Positions 23,648 through 31,376 of a stretch of 64,000 nucleotides of DNA are shown piece after piece. The stretch comes from JAIPEI01 sp964443135. GTDB taxonomy: Bacteria > Desulfobacterota > DSM-4660 > Desulfatiglandales > HGW-15. Position 1 is the first letter of the stretch, and every line of letters starts with the position of its first letter. The stretch covers positions 3,269-67,268 of the forward strand of contig CAYUBQ010000017.1 of the NCBI GenBank assembly GCA_964443135.1, written 5' to 3'. Made by a program: the position numbers and the translations under genes. The notes under the pieces were generated by a model. It saw nothing but the letters and a program-made list of their open reading frames with translations. It was not told where the DNA came from and made no database searches.

Positions 23648-25426
23648 ATGAAAGCGGCAAACCCATCGATCGAGCCAGTGCGGAAGACCCAGCCTCGAAT
23701 CAAACCGGCTCCCGAGGGCGCGGACATCCAGGCCGGCGCCGTCGAGGTCCCGGGCGCCCGGGTTCTGTTCGAGGTCCTGCGCGAGGAGGGCGTGGAGTGC
23801 GTCTTCGGGTACCCCGGGGGGGCGGTGATCGACATCTATCACGAGCTCGCTCGGACCGACCTGCGCCACATCCTGGCGCGGCACGAGCAGGGCGCGGTTC
23901 ACGCGGCCGACGGTTACGCGCGGGCGTCGGGCAAGGTGGGCGTCTGTCTGGTGACGTCGGGTCCCGGCGCCACCAACACGGTCACGGGGATCGCCACCGC
24001 CTACATGGACTCCTCTCCGCTGGTGGTGCTCACGGGGCAGGTGCCCACGAGCCTCATCGGGAACGACGCGTTCCAGGAGGTGGACATCGTGGGAATCACC
24101 CGGCCCTGCACCAAGCACAACTACCTGGTGAAGGACGTGCGGGACCTGGCCAGGATCCTGAGGGAGGCCTTTCACATTGCCAGGTCGGGCCGCCCCGGAC
24201 CGGTGCTGGTGGACCTCCCCAAGGATTTGGTCCAGGCGACGGTCGCGTACAGGCCGGGCGAGTCGGTTCGGCTCAAGTCCTACAGCCCCACCTACGATCC
24301 CAACGTGAAGCAGCTCCAGAAAGCGGTCAAGCTGATCAAGGAGGCGGAGCGTCCGCTGGTCTTCGCCGGCGGGGGCGTGATCCTCTCGCGGGCATCCGGG
24401 GAGCTCACCCGTCTGGTGCAGACCATCCACGCCCCGGTCACGACCACCCTCATGGGGCTGGGGGCGTTTCCGGCGAGGGACCCCCGCTGGCTGGGGATGA
24501 TCGGCATGCACGGGACTTACCGCGCCAACATGTCCACGGCCGAGTGCGATCTCATGGTGGCCGTGGGCGTGCGGTTCGACGACCGGGTGACCGGGAGGAC
24601 CGACGCCTTCGCACCCAACGCGAAGATCGTCCACATCGACATCGATCCCACCTCCATCCGGAAGAACATCCCCGTGGCGGTGCCCATCGTCGGGGACTGC
24701 CGCAGCACCCTCGACCGGCTGCTCGGGCTGCTGGAGAAGGAGGAGTTGGGAGACCTGGAGGCGAAGCGGAGGCCCTGGCTGGAGCGCATCGAGGGGTGGA
24801 AGGCCTCGAAGCGGCTCTCCTACGACCAGAAGGAGGTGATCAAGCCCCAGTACGTGGTGGAGACGCTCCACCGGATCACCGAAGGCGATGCGGTGGTCAC
24901 CACGGAGGTGGGGCAGAACCAGATGTGGGCGGCCCAGTACTATCACCTGAACGGCCCCAACTGCTTCATCACCTCGGGGGGGCTGGGGACCATGGGCTTC
25001 GGCCTGCCTGCCGCCCTGGGCGCGCAGATCGCCCGGCCGGACAAGCTGGTGGTGGACATCGCGGGGGACGGGAGCATCCAGATGAACATCCAGGAGATGG
25101 CCACGGCCGTGCAGTACAACCTCCCCGTCAAGGTGGTCGTCCTGAACAACGGCTATCTGGGCATGGTGCGGCAGTGGCAGGAGCTGTTCTACGACCGCTG
25201 CTACTCCTGCACCGAGATGTCCCATGCCCCGGACTTCGTGAAGCTGGCCGAGGCCTACGGGGCCAAGGGGTTTCGCGCAACGAGGCCCGAGGAGGTGGAG
25301 GCGGTTCTCCGGGAGGGGCTGTCTGCGGAGGGGCCCGTGATCATGGAGTTCGCGGTGGAGCCCGAGGAGAGCGTCTACCCCATGGTGCCGGCCGGCGCGC
25401 CCATCACCGAGATGCTGCTGGTGTGA
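23648..25426 (+). CDS. ilvB: Acetolactate synthase large (catalytic) subunit
   Basis: A 592-residue ThDP enzyme. The N-terminal Pyr domain has GYPGGAVIDIY and the activating Glu in ILARHEQGAVHAADGYAR. A central FAD-type domain includes GVRFDDRVTGRTD. The C-terminal ThDP-binding motif is GDGSIQMNIQEMATAVQYNLPVK, ending NN. It joins two pyruvates, or pyruvate and 2-oxobutyrate, in Val/Leu/Ile synthesis. ATG 23648 follows AAAGGGAGAGAAAC; an in-frame ATG 21 bp upstream is less likely. The first ~38 residues are an unusual charged extension. It heads ilvB-ilvN-ilvC and is preceded by a leader peptide and attenuator. Confidence 0.97.
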   Translation: MKAANPSIEPVRKTQPRIKPAPEGADIQAGAVEVPGARVLFEVLREEGVECVFGYPGGAVIDIYHELARTDLRHILARHEQGAVHAADGYARASGKVGVCLVTSGPGATNTVTGIATAYMDSSPLVVLTGQVPTSLIGNDAFQEVDIVGITRPCTKHNYLVKDVRDLARILREAFHIARSGRPGPVLVDLPKDLVQATVAYRPGESVRLKSYSPTYDPNVKQLQKAVKLIKEAERPLVFAGGGVILSRASGELTRLVQTIHAPVTTTLMGLGAFPARDPRWLGMIGMHGTYRANMSTAECDLMVAVGVRFDDRVTGRTDAFAPNAKIVHIDIDPTSIRKNIPVAVPIVGDCRSTLDRLLGLLEKEELGDLEAKRRPWLERIEGWKASKRLSYDQKEVIKPQYVVETLHRITEGDAVVTTEVGQNQMWAAQYYHLNGPNCFITSGGLGTMGFGLPAALGAQIARPDKLVVDIAGDGSIQMNIQEMATAVQYNLPVKVVVLNNGYLGMVRQWQELFYDRCYSCTEMSHAPDFVKLAEAYGAKGFRATRPEEVEAVLREGLSAEGPVIMEFAVEPEESVYPMVPAGAPITEMLLV

Positions 25427-25527
25427 CCTCTCGAGCCTCGCAAAGAAGCCCAGGCGCCACGGGGGGGAAGGAAGAAGAGCGGCCGGACCCACGAGTTCGA
25501 GCATGAGGGACTGGAAGGGACGCAAGG

Positions 25528-26040
25528 ATGAACAGCCGAAGAGAAGAGAAGCACGTGCTCAGCCTGCTGGTGCAGAACGAGCCGGGGGTCCTGTCCAGGA
25601 TCTCCGGGCTCTTCAGCGGGCGGGGGTTCAACATCGAGAGCCTGGCCGTGGCCGAGACCGAGGAGGGCGGGATCAGCCGGATCACCCTGATGACCAAGGG
25701 CGACCAGGCGATCATGGAGCAGATCAAGAAGCAGCTGAACAAGATCATCAACGTGCTCAAGGTCATCGATTTCGAGGACACCCCCTGCGTTCGCCGTGAG
25801 ATGGCCCTGATCAAGGTGCGGGCCAAGCCCGAGCACCGTTCCGAGATCCACCGGATGGTGGAGGACTTCCGGGGCCGGGTGGTGGACGTGGGCCGGGACT
25901 TCTACACGATCGAGGTCACCGGGCGCGAGGACAAGATCGAGGCGTTCCTGGATTTGATCCAGCCCCGGGGGATCAAGGAGGTCGCGAGGACCGGGGTCAT
26001 CGCCCTGGGGAGGGAGGCTCGGAAGGAAAAACGGGGATAG
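25528..26040 (+). CDS. ilvN: Acetolactate synthase small (regulatory) subunit
   Basis: A 170-residue protein with an N-terminal ACT domain (HVLSLLVQNEPGVLSRISGLFSGRG, then FNIESLAVAETE) and a C-terminal regulatory domain (REMALIKVRAKP, then GKI/EVTGREDKIEAFLDLIQP). It binds the large subunit, raises its activity and confers valine feedback inhibition. GGAAGGGA precedes ATG. It lies 101 bp after ilvB on the same strand and ends in TAG. Confidence 0.96.
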   Translation: MNSRREEKHVLSLLVQNEPGVLSRISGLFSGRGFNIESLAVAETEEGGISRITLMTKGDQAIMEQIKKQLNKIINVLKVIDFEDTPCVRREMALIKVRAKPEHRSEIHRMVEDFRGRVVDVGRDFYTIEVTGREDKIEAFLDLIQPRGIKEVARTGVIALGREARKEKRG

Positions 26041-26060
26041 GAGAGGGGGGTAAACCTTGC

Positions 26061-26080
26061 GGCGGCATGCAAATGCCGCC
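26061..26080. repeat. Hairpin with GCAA tetraloop between ilvN and ilvC
   Basis: GGCGGCAT-GCAA-ATGCCGCC, perfect 8-bp stem closed by a GNRA-class loop, followed by CTGC. It resembles the hairpin at 4513-4533. It may moderate read-through or stabilise the 3' end of ilvBN mRNA. Confidence 0.6.
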
Positions 26081-26172
26081 CTGCTTGGATGCGGCTTTTA
26101 CGGCAGAGACCCGGAGACGAATGTTGGAGCAACCCCCACAATCAGAGACAGAGAACAACAAAGGAGAGCATG

Positions 26173-27219
26173 ATGGCGGAGATCGATTTTGGAGGCGTGA
26201 AGGAGAACGTGGTCACGGCCGACGAGGTTTCCCTGGACAAGGCCCGGGAACTGCTCGGGGACGAGACCGTGGCGGTGCTGGGATACGGCGTGCAGGGCCC
26301 GGGCCAGGCGTTGAACATGCGGGACAACGGCATCCGGGTGATCGTGGGCCAGCGGGAGGGGGGCGAGTCGTGGGAGAAGGCCGTCCGGGACGGGTTCGTT
26401 CCGGGCGAGACCCTGTTCCCCATCGAGGAGGCCGCCCGGCGGGGGACCATCCTCCAGTTTCTCGTGTCCGACGCCGGGCAGGTGGCCTCCTGGCCGGAGG
26501 TGAAGGCCGGGCTGGCCCCGGGCGATGCGCTCTACTTCAGCCACGGGTTCGCCATCACCTACCGGGACCAGACCGGGGTGATCCCCCCGGACGACGTGGA
26601 CGTGATCCTGGTGGCGCCCAAGGGGTCGGGCCGGACGGTGCGGACCAACTTTCTGGACGGAAGCGGCATCAACGCCAGCTACGCGGTGTTTCAGGACGCC
26701 ACGGGCCGCGCCGAGGAGCGCACCCTGGCCACGGGGATCGCCATCGGATCGGGATACCTGTTTCCCACCACCTTCGAGAAGGAGGTGTTCAGCGACCTGG
26801 TGGGGGAGCGCGGGGTGCTCATGGGGGCCCTGGCCGGCGTGATGGAGGCCCAGTACGACCTGCTCAGGAGAAATGGGCACAGCCCGAGCGAGGCGTTCAA
26901 CGAGACCGTGGAGGAGCTCACCCAGAGCCTCATCCGCCTGGTGGCCGAGAACGGCATGGACTGGATGTACGCCAACTGCAGCACCACGGCCCAGCGGGGG
27001 GCCCTGGACTGGCGGCACCGGTTCCGTGAGGCGGTGGCGCCGGTCTTCGAGGAGCTTTACGACAGCGTGGCCTCGGGCAAGGAGACCCGCATCGTGCTCG
27101 AGGCGAACAGCGCCCCGGACTACCGGCAGCGGCTTCGCAGGGAGCTGGACGAGATCCACGACTCGGAGATGTGGCGGGCCGGCGCGGCCGTGCGAAAGCT
27201 CCGTCCCGAGAACCGTTGA
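26173..27219 (+). CDS. ilvC: Ketol-acid reductoisomerase
   Basis: A 348-residue enzyme. The NADP Rossmann motif is GYGVQGPGQALNMRDNG, followed by REGGESWEKAVRDGFVPGETLF. The knotted C-terminal domain has GIAIGSGYLFPTTFEKE, the metal-binding stretch LMGALAGVMEAQYDLL, NETVEELTQSL, and DWMYANCSTTAQRGALDW. It isomerises and reduces acetolactate to dihydroxyisovalerate. The GYGVQGPGQ signature and 348-residue length resemble the Bacteroidetes-like subgroup, not the common ~330-residue GYGSQGHA type. ATG 26173 lies 6 bp after AAGGAG; ATG 26170 is an alternative. The last 18 bp before the stop recur at 28058, marking an insertion. Confidence 0.95.
   Translation: MAEIDFGGVKENVVTADEVSLDKARELLGDETVAVLGYGVQGPGQALNMRDNGIRVIVGQREGGESWEKAVRDGFVPGETLFPIEEAARRGTILQFLVSDAGQVASWPEVKAGLAPGDALYFSHGFAITYRDQTGVIPPDDVDVILVAPKGSGRTVRTNFLDGSGINASYAVFQDATGRAEERTLATGIAIGSGYLFPTTFEKEVFSDLVGERGVLMGALAGVMEAQYDLLRRNGHSPSEAFNETVEELTQSLIRLVAENGMDWMYANCSTTAQRGALDWRHRFREAVAPVFEELYDSVASGKETRIVLEANSAPDYRQRLRRELDEIHDSEMWRAGAAVRKLRPENR
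27198..27215 (+). repeat. 18-bp direct repeat, left copy (inside ilvC 3' end)
   Basis: GCTCCGTCCCGAGAACCG, coding for the last residues (KLRPENR) of KARI. An identical copy lies at 28058-28075. The pair brackets an 860-bp segment with repeat R7, the YefM/VapC module and repeat R8. Confidence 0.9.
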
Positions 27220-27246
27220 AGCCCTTGTCAGACCGGGATGTTCAAG

Positions 27247-27350
27247 TTGACGCATTCGAAAAAACCCGCTCACGCGCCGCTGGGGACGATACAATCTGTT
27301 GGAATCTCAGGGGCAGATCTCGAGGCTTGGGGCTTTTGGGGACGCTATCA
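27247..27350 (-). repeat. Dispersed ~100-bp inverted-end element, copy R7
   Basis: Reverse copy from TTGACGCATTCGAAAAAACCC to GGGGACGCTATCA. It retains GCTCACGCGCCGCTGG and GGCAGATCTCGAGGCTTGG. It begins the inserted segment after ilvC. Confidence 0.8.
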
Positions 27351-27375
27351 AAATATGATTTGACAAAATGACCTG

Positions 27376-27387
27376 GTCTGGTCAGAC
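27376..27387 (+). promoter_or_regulatory. Possible operator of the YefM/VapC module
   Basis: GTCTG-GT-CAGAC inverted repeat, 26 bp before the antitoxin ATG. A TTGACA box stands just upstream (27360-27365) with a poor -10 (CAGACT) overlapping the repeat, as expected of an autoregulated TA promoter. Confidence 0.45.
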
Positions 27388-27412
27388 TAAATGGATCAAG
27401 GAGGGTTGTTTT

Positions 27413-27658
27413 ATGCAAATCACCAATATTTCAGAGGCAAAGGCCCAGTTGTCCGCACTCGTTGAACGGGTTCGGGCCGGGGAGGATATCATCATCGGAA
27501 AGGCCGGCCGGCCTGTCGCCCGGCTCGTCAAATACGAAAACAGCCGTCAGGCACGGCGGCCTGGGGCGCTGAAGGGCAGGATAAGGCTTTCAGATGATTT
27601 TGACGAGCTGCCCGAAGATCTGGCAGAAGCGTTCGGCATGGAGATGGAGAAAGAGTGA
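27413..27658 (+). CDS. Phd/YefM-family antitoxin
   Basis: An 81-residue protein. MQITNISEAKAQLSALVERV and EDIIIGKAGRPVARLV form the N-terminal DNA-binding/dimerisation domain typical of Phd/YefM. The C-terminal part (LSDDFDELPEDLAEAFGME) is the acidic toxin-binding tail seen with PIN partners. ATG follows AAGGAGG. Its stop overlaps the toxin's GTG by 4 bp. It should neutralise the PIN toxin and repress its own promoter at the inverted repeat upstream. Confidence 0.92.
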   Translation: MQITNISEAKAQLSALVERVRAGEDIIIGKAGRPVARLVKYENSRQARRPGALKGRIRLSDDFDELPEDLAEAFGMEMEKE

Positions 27659-28032
27659 ATCTCTTCATTGACACCCACGTGCTGTTATGGTGGCTTGATG
27701 ACAGCCCGAAGCTCTCCGAAGCCGGGCGAACCGCCATTTCAGATCCAGGCAATCTGATCGTCTTGAGTGCCGTCGTGGTTTGGGAGATCCGGATCAAGCA
27801 GGCCCTGGGGAAGCTGGAAATCCCTCCGAGTTTTTACCGGGTGGTACAAGAACAGGGATTTGAACTGTTATCGATAACGGGGGATCACGCATACGCTGTG
27901 GGTGACCTTCCCATGCACCACCGGGACCCCTTTGACAGAATGATCATTGCCCAGGCCAAACTCGAAGGCCTTACGGTGGCGACCCGCGACACTGTCTTCA
28001 ACCAATACGACATCCCGGTTCTCAGGGTCTGA
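27655..28032 (+). CDS. VapC-type PIN-domain ribonuclease toxin
   Basis: A 125-residue PIN protein beginning at GTG. The acidic active-site residues are visible: Asp6 in LFIDTHVLLWWL, Glu in VVVWEIRIKQALGKL (about 43), and Asp in HHRDPFDRMIIAQA (about 94-97) with the following TRDTVF. It is predicted to cleave RNA when freed from the antitoxin. The cassette is a module inserted between ilvC and nadE. Confidence 0.92.
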   Translation: MNLFIDTHVLLWWLDDSPKLSEAGRTAISDPGNLIVLSAVVVWEIRIKQALGKLEIPPSFYRVVQEQGFELLSITGDHAYAVGDLPMHHRDPFDRMIIAQAKLEGLTVATRDTVFNQYDIPVLRV

Positions 28033-28053
28033 CAACCCGCTCACGCGCCGCCA
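28031..28053 (-). repeat. Fragment (R8) of the dispersed element
   Basis: GACAACCCGCTCACGCGCCG, the right-end part of the family in reverse. It overlaps the VapC stop codon and is followed at once by the right copy of the 18-bp direct repeat. Confidence 0.65.
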
Positions 28054-28057
28054 TCAG

Positions 28058-28075
28058 GCTCCGTCCCGAGAACCG
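28058..28075 (+). repeat. 18-bp direct repeat, right copy (ancestral ilvC end)
   Basis: GCTCCGTCCCGAGAACCG followed by CTAG. Read as ilvC it would end Asn-Arg-TAG, and that TAG overlaps the nadE stop on the other strand. This looks like the original ilvC-nadE junction. Confidence 0.85.
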
Positions 28076-29716
28076 CTAGTAGTCCGTCCCGCCCCTGGCG
28101 ATGGGATACCGCCTCCCGTACCCGAAGGCCTTGCTGGTCACCTTGAGGCCGGGCGGCGCCTGGCGGCGCTTGTACTCGTTGAGGTTCAGGCGCCGAAAGA
28201 CGTCCGCCACCACGGCCGGGTCGAACCCCCGGGAGGCGATCTCCTCCTGGGACAGGTTCTTCTCCAGCGCGTCCTCCAGGATCCGGTCCAGCACGTCGTA
28301 GGGGGGGAGCGTGTCCTGGTCGGTCTGGTCGGGGCGGAGCTCCGCGGAGGGCGGCCTGGTGATGATGCGCTCGGGGATGATCGGCCCGCTTTCGTTGATC
28401 CGGTGTGCGATCCGGTAGCAGAGGGTCTTGGGCACGTCGGAGATCACCGCCAGCCCCCCGCTCATGTCGCCGTACAGGGTGCAGTATCCCATGGCCAGCT
28501 CGGACTTGTTCCCCGTGGAGAGCAGCAGGGCGCCCAGCTTGTTGGAGACGGCCATGAGGAGGGTTCCTCGAACCCGCGCCTGGATGTTCTCCTCGGTCGC
28601 GTCCTCCTCCATGTCCCGAAAGAGCGGGGCCAGCACCTCCTTGAAGCGCTCGAACAGGTCCTGGATGGGGATCTCCTCGAAGCGGATGCCGAGGTTCCCG
28701 GCCAGCCGCCGGGCGTCCTCCCGGCTCATGGCCGACGTGTACTCCGAGGGCATGGAGATCCCGATCACGTTCTCGGGGCCCAGGGCGCGGGCCGCGATGA
28801 CCGCCGCCAGGGTGCTGTCGAGCCCCCCGCTCAGCCCCACCAGGGCCTGTCTGAACCCGCACTTGCGCGTGTAGTCCCGGGTGCCCATGACCAGGCCTTT
28901 CAAGACGGACGCGGTCCGGTCCAGCCAGGGCTCGGCTACGGGCGGAGCGTCCTCCTCCGTGTCCCAGTAGAGGACGGCTTCTTCGAACTCGGGGGCGGCC
29001 TGCACCAGGCGGCCCTTCCGGTCCACGGCCATGCTGGAGCCGTCGAAGAGAAGGTCATCGTTCCCGCCCGCCTGGTTGCAGTAGGCGATCGCGACGCGGT
29101 AGCGGGTGGAGAGCCGCTCCAGGATGCCGGCCCGGAGAGCGGGCTTTCCCATGGTGTAGGGAGAGGCGGAGATGTTCACCAGGAGGTCCATCCCCCGGGA
29201 GGCCAGATCCTCCACGGGATGGAGGTCGTAGAGGGGGAGCGGGACGCCCGCGATGTCCCCGACGTTCCAGATGTCCTCGCAGACGGTGACGGCCACCCTG
29301 AGCCCCTGGAGCTCGAAACGGAGGCTTCGGGGGGCGGGCTCGAAGTAGCGCGCCTCGTCGAAGACGTCGTAGGTCGGCAGGAGACGTTTCCCTCCGCTCT
29401 TCAGCACCCGGCCCTCCCCGAGGAGCGCGGCTCCGTTGATCAGCCGGTTCCGGCTGCGGCCCGGCTCCACGAACCCGCAGAGCACGTGGATGCCCCGCAC
29501 CTCCCGTGCGAACCGTTCCAGGGCGTCTCGACTCTCCCGGACAAAGGCGGGTTTCTCGAGGAGGTCCCTGGGCGGGTAGCCGATCAGGCTCAGCTCGGGG
29601 AACACCGCGAGGGCGCATCCCTGCGCCCTGGCCTCCTCGAGCCGGCTGCGCAGCATGGCCGTGTTGTGCTCGAAGTGGCCGATGATCGGGTTGGTCTGGC
29701 AGAGGGCGATCTTCAT
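28076..29716 (-). CDS. nadE: Glutamine-dependent NAD+ synthetase
   Basis: A 546-residue two-domain enzyme. The N-terminal nitrilase-type glutaminase has the Glu (VFPELSLIGYPPRDLL), the Lys region, and Cys in VAVTVCEDIWNVGD. The C-terminal ATP-pyrophosphatase domain has the P-loop LSGGLDSTLAAV and LGIRFEEIPIQDLFE, followed by LLSTGNKSELAMGYCTLYGD. It amidates nicotinic acid adenine dinucleotide to NAD with glutamine as nitrogen donor. ATG 29716 is chosen over GTG 29725. Its stop abuts the right copy of the direct repeat. Together with nadA in the same window this gives two steps of NAD synthesis. Confidence 0.96.
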   Translation of the reverse strand: MKIALCQTNPIIGHFEHNTAMLRSRLEEARAQGCALAVFPELSLIGYPPRDLLEKPAFVRESRDALERFAREVRGIHVLCGFVEPGRSRNRLINGAALLGEGRVLKSGGKRLLPTYDVFDEARYFEPAPRSLRFELQGLRVAVTVCEDIWNVGDIAGVPLPLYDLHPVEDLASRGMDLLVNISASPYTMGKPALRAGILERLSTRYRVAIAYCNQAGGNDDLLFDGSSMAVDRKGRLVQAAPEFEEAVLYWDTEEDAPPVAEPWLDRTASVLKGLVMGTRDYTRKCGFRQALVGLSGGLDSTLAAVIAARALGPENVIGISMPSEYTSAMSREDARRLAGNLGIRFEEIPIQDLFERFKEVLAPLFRDMEEDATEENIQARVRGTLLMAVSNKLGALLLSTGNKSELAMGYCTLYGDMSGGLAVISDVPKTLCYRIAHRINESGPIIPERIITRPPSAELRPDQTDQDTLPPYDVLDRILEDALEKNLSQEEIASRGFDPAVVADVFRRLNLNEYKRRQAPPGLKVTSKAFGYGRRYPIARGGTDY

Positions 29717-29767
29717 GGGTCTCACCGGGGTCGGGAAGGAGCGGGCTCGAATCGGCCGGCGCGGTGC

Positions 29768-30973
29768 TCAGAGGACCGCGCCGGCCGCTTTGTCCAGGGC
29801 TTTGATCAGGACCGGCAGCTGCTCGTCCATCTGAATCCCGATGGGCAGGGTCAGGGCGCGGGAGAGGATCCCGGCGGTCCTCGGGAGGGCCCCGGGATCG
29901 AACGCGCACCGGAGGCCGCCGTCGGGCGATCGGAACGGCCATCCGCCGGACAAGGGGGTCCGTCCCTCGAGGAGGTGCTCCCACTGCCCGTAGGCATGCC
30001 AGAGATTGTCGTGCCAGTACACCGCGCCGGCGCCTTGGTCCGACAGGACCCGGTTGAACGCCCGAGCCTTTTCGGCGGTGGGGAGAAAGAAGACGAGAAA
30101 GGTGGCGCTGTCCCCGGCCGGGTCCGGCAGATCGCGGAAGGCGATCCCGTCGTGCTTCTGGAGGGCTTCCCTGAGAACGCGCTTGTTTTCCCGCTGCCCG
30201 GGAAGGATGACCGGCTCCAGCTTTCGCAGCTGGGCCAGGCCCAGGGCGCCCTGGAGCTCCATCATCCGGTAGTTGAAGCCGAAGAAGCGCCGCTTCTCCA
30301 GGCCCCGGCCGACGGCGGGATCGTGGTCGTGCCCGTGGTCGTGGTACTCGGAGGCCCGCAGATAGAGCTCCTCGTCGTCGGTGATCACCATGCCTCCCTC
30401 GCCCGTGGTCAGGGTCTTCACGGAGTCGAACGAGAAGGTTCCCAGGGCGCCGAAGGAGCCGAGCGCGCGCTGTCCCAGGCGGCCGCCGCAGGACTGGGCC
30501 GTGTCCTCGATCACGGGGACGCCGTGACGGCCGGCGGCCGCGACGATCTCCTCCACGCGGGCCTGACCGCCGCACATGTGAACCGGGATCACGGCCTTGG
30601 TGCGCGGCGTGATGCGCGCTTCCAGGTCGTTCGGATCGAGACAGAGGGTTTCGTCGATCTCCGCGAACACGGGCACGGCCCCGGCGTCCAGGATCGCCTC
30701 CCAGGTGGCCACGAAGGTGAACCCCTGGGTGATCACCTCGTCGCCCGGCCCGACGCCGAGCGCGGCCAGGGCCACACGGAGCGCGGCCGTACCCGAGCTG
30801 ACGGCGAGGGCTTGGCGGACCCCGCAGTACCGGGCGAACTCCCTCTCGAACGTCTCGACCTTGTACACGCCTTCCCGCCGGTCTTCGAACTCGTAGCGGA
30901 AGAGCACCTTTCTGGACAGGACGTCCAGGATTTCCTTCTGTTCCTCTTCACCGATGATCTCGTGTCCCGGCAT
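29768..30973 (-). CDS. DegT/DnrJ/EryC1-family PLP aminotransferase
   Basis: A 401-residue protein of the sugar-aminotransferase family. It shows SSGTAALRVALAALGVGPGDEV, VPVIEDTAQSCGG with Asp157 stacking PLP, and Schiff-base Lys186 in FSFDSVKTLTTGEGGM, followed by FGFNYRMMELQGALG. Members usually aminate 3- or 4-keto nucleotide sugars for O-antigen, or act on cyclitols. The substrate cannot be read here. The start MPGHEI (30973) is the first Met with homology; the longer frame to 31150 is translated repeat R9. It lies 51 bp upstream of nadE and could be co-transcribed with it. Confidence 0.88.
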   Translation of the reverse strand: MPGHEIIGEEEQKEILDVLSRKVLFRYEFEDRREGVYKVETFEREFARYCGVRQALAVSSGTAALRVALAALGVGPGDEVITQGFTFVATWEAILDAGAVPVFAEIDETLCLDPNDLEARITPRTKAVIPVHMCGGQARVEEIVAAAGRHGVPVIEDTAQSCGGRLGQRALGSFGALGTFSFDSVKTLTTGEGGMVITDDEELYLRASEYHDHGHDHDPAVGRGLEKRRFFGFNYRMMELQGALGLAQLRKLEPVILPGQRENKRVLREALQKHDGIAFRDLPDPAGDSATFLVFFLPTAEKARAFNRVLSDQGAGAVYWHDNLWHAYGQWEHLLEGRTPLSGGWPFRSPDGGLRCAFDPGALPRTAGILSRALTLPIGIQMDEQLPVLIKALDKAAGAVL

Positions 30974-31048
30974 ATCCGGCTCCTCGTTTCGATGGGGTTC
31001 GACCGCCCCGGCCTCGCCGGGGTCGGCTGCATACGGCCTTGAAACCTG

Positions 31049-31150
31049 ATGGGGTCGCAAAACGCCCTTGGCCTCGAGATCTGCCCTCGGAATATCGATA
31101 GATGATACCGTTTCCAGCGGCGGGTGAGCGGGTTTTTGCGAATCCGCCAA
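31049..31150 (+). repeat. Dispersed ~100-bp inverted-end element, copy R9
   Basis: Forward copy from ATGGGGTCGCAAAACGCC to GGGTTTTTGCGAATCCGCCAA. It lies between the divergent DegT and cheD genes and has the family blocks CCTCGAGATCTGCCC and CAGCGGCGGGTGAGCGGG. Confidence 0.8.
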
Positions 31151-31376
31151 ACCTAGCGCAGATCCGGAACATGAATCAAGGGGGAAAAGAAAGTGTCATG
31201 GATCCAACCCGCGTCAAGGGCATGACGTGTGCCGGTGGGGCCGAAGGGTCTCGATTCGCCCGGCCGGGCGCCGGATCCGGCCGCACGGGTCTCCTTTTCC
31301 GCGAGGCTTCAGGCACGGAATGTGCAAATCAGAGCCCCGACAACCGCTCACTCACTGTTCCAGGTCGTGGAAAGCC

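Noticed and set aside
27947..31042. A 1031-codon plus-strand frame across nadE and degT
   Set aside because: Low-complexity composition and no homology-like motif; nadE and DegT on the minus strand are unequivocal.
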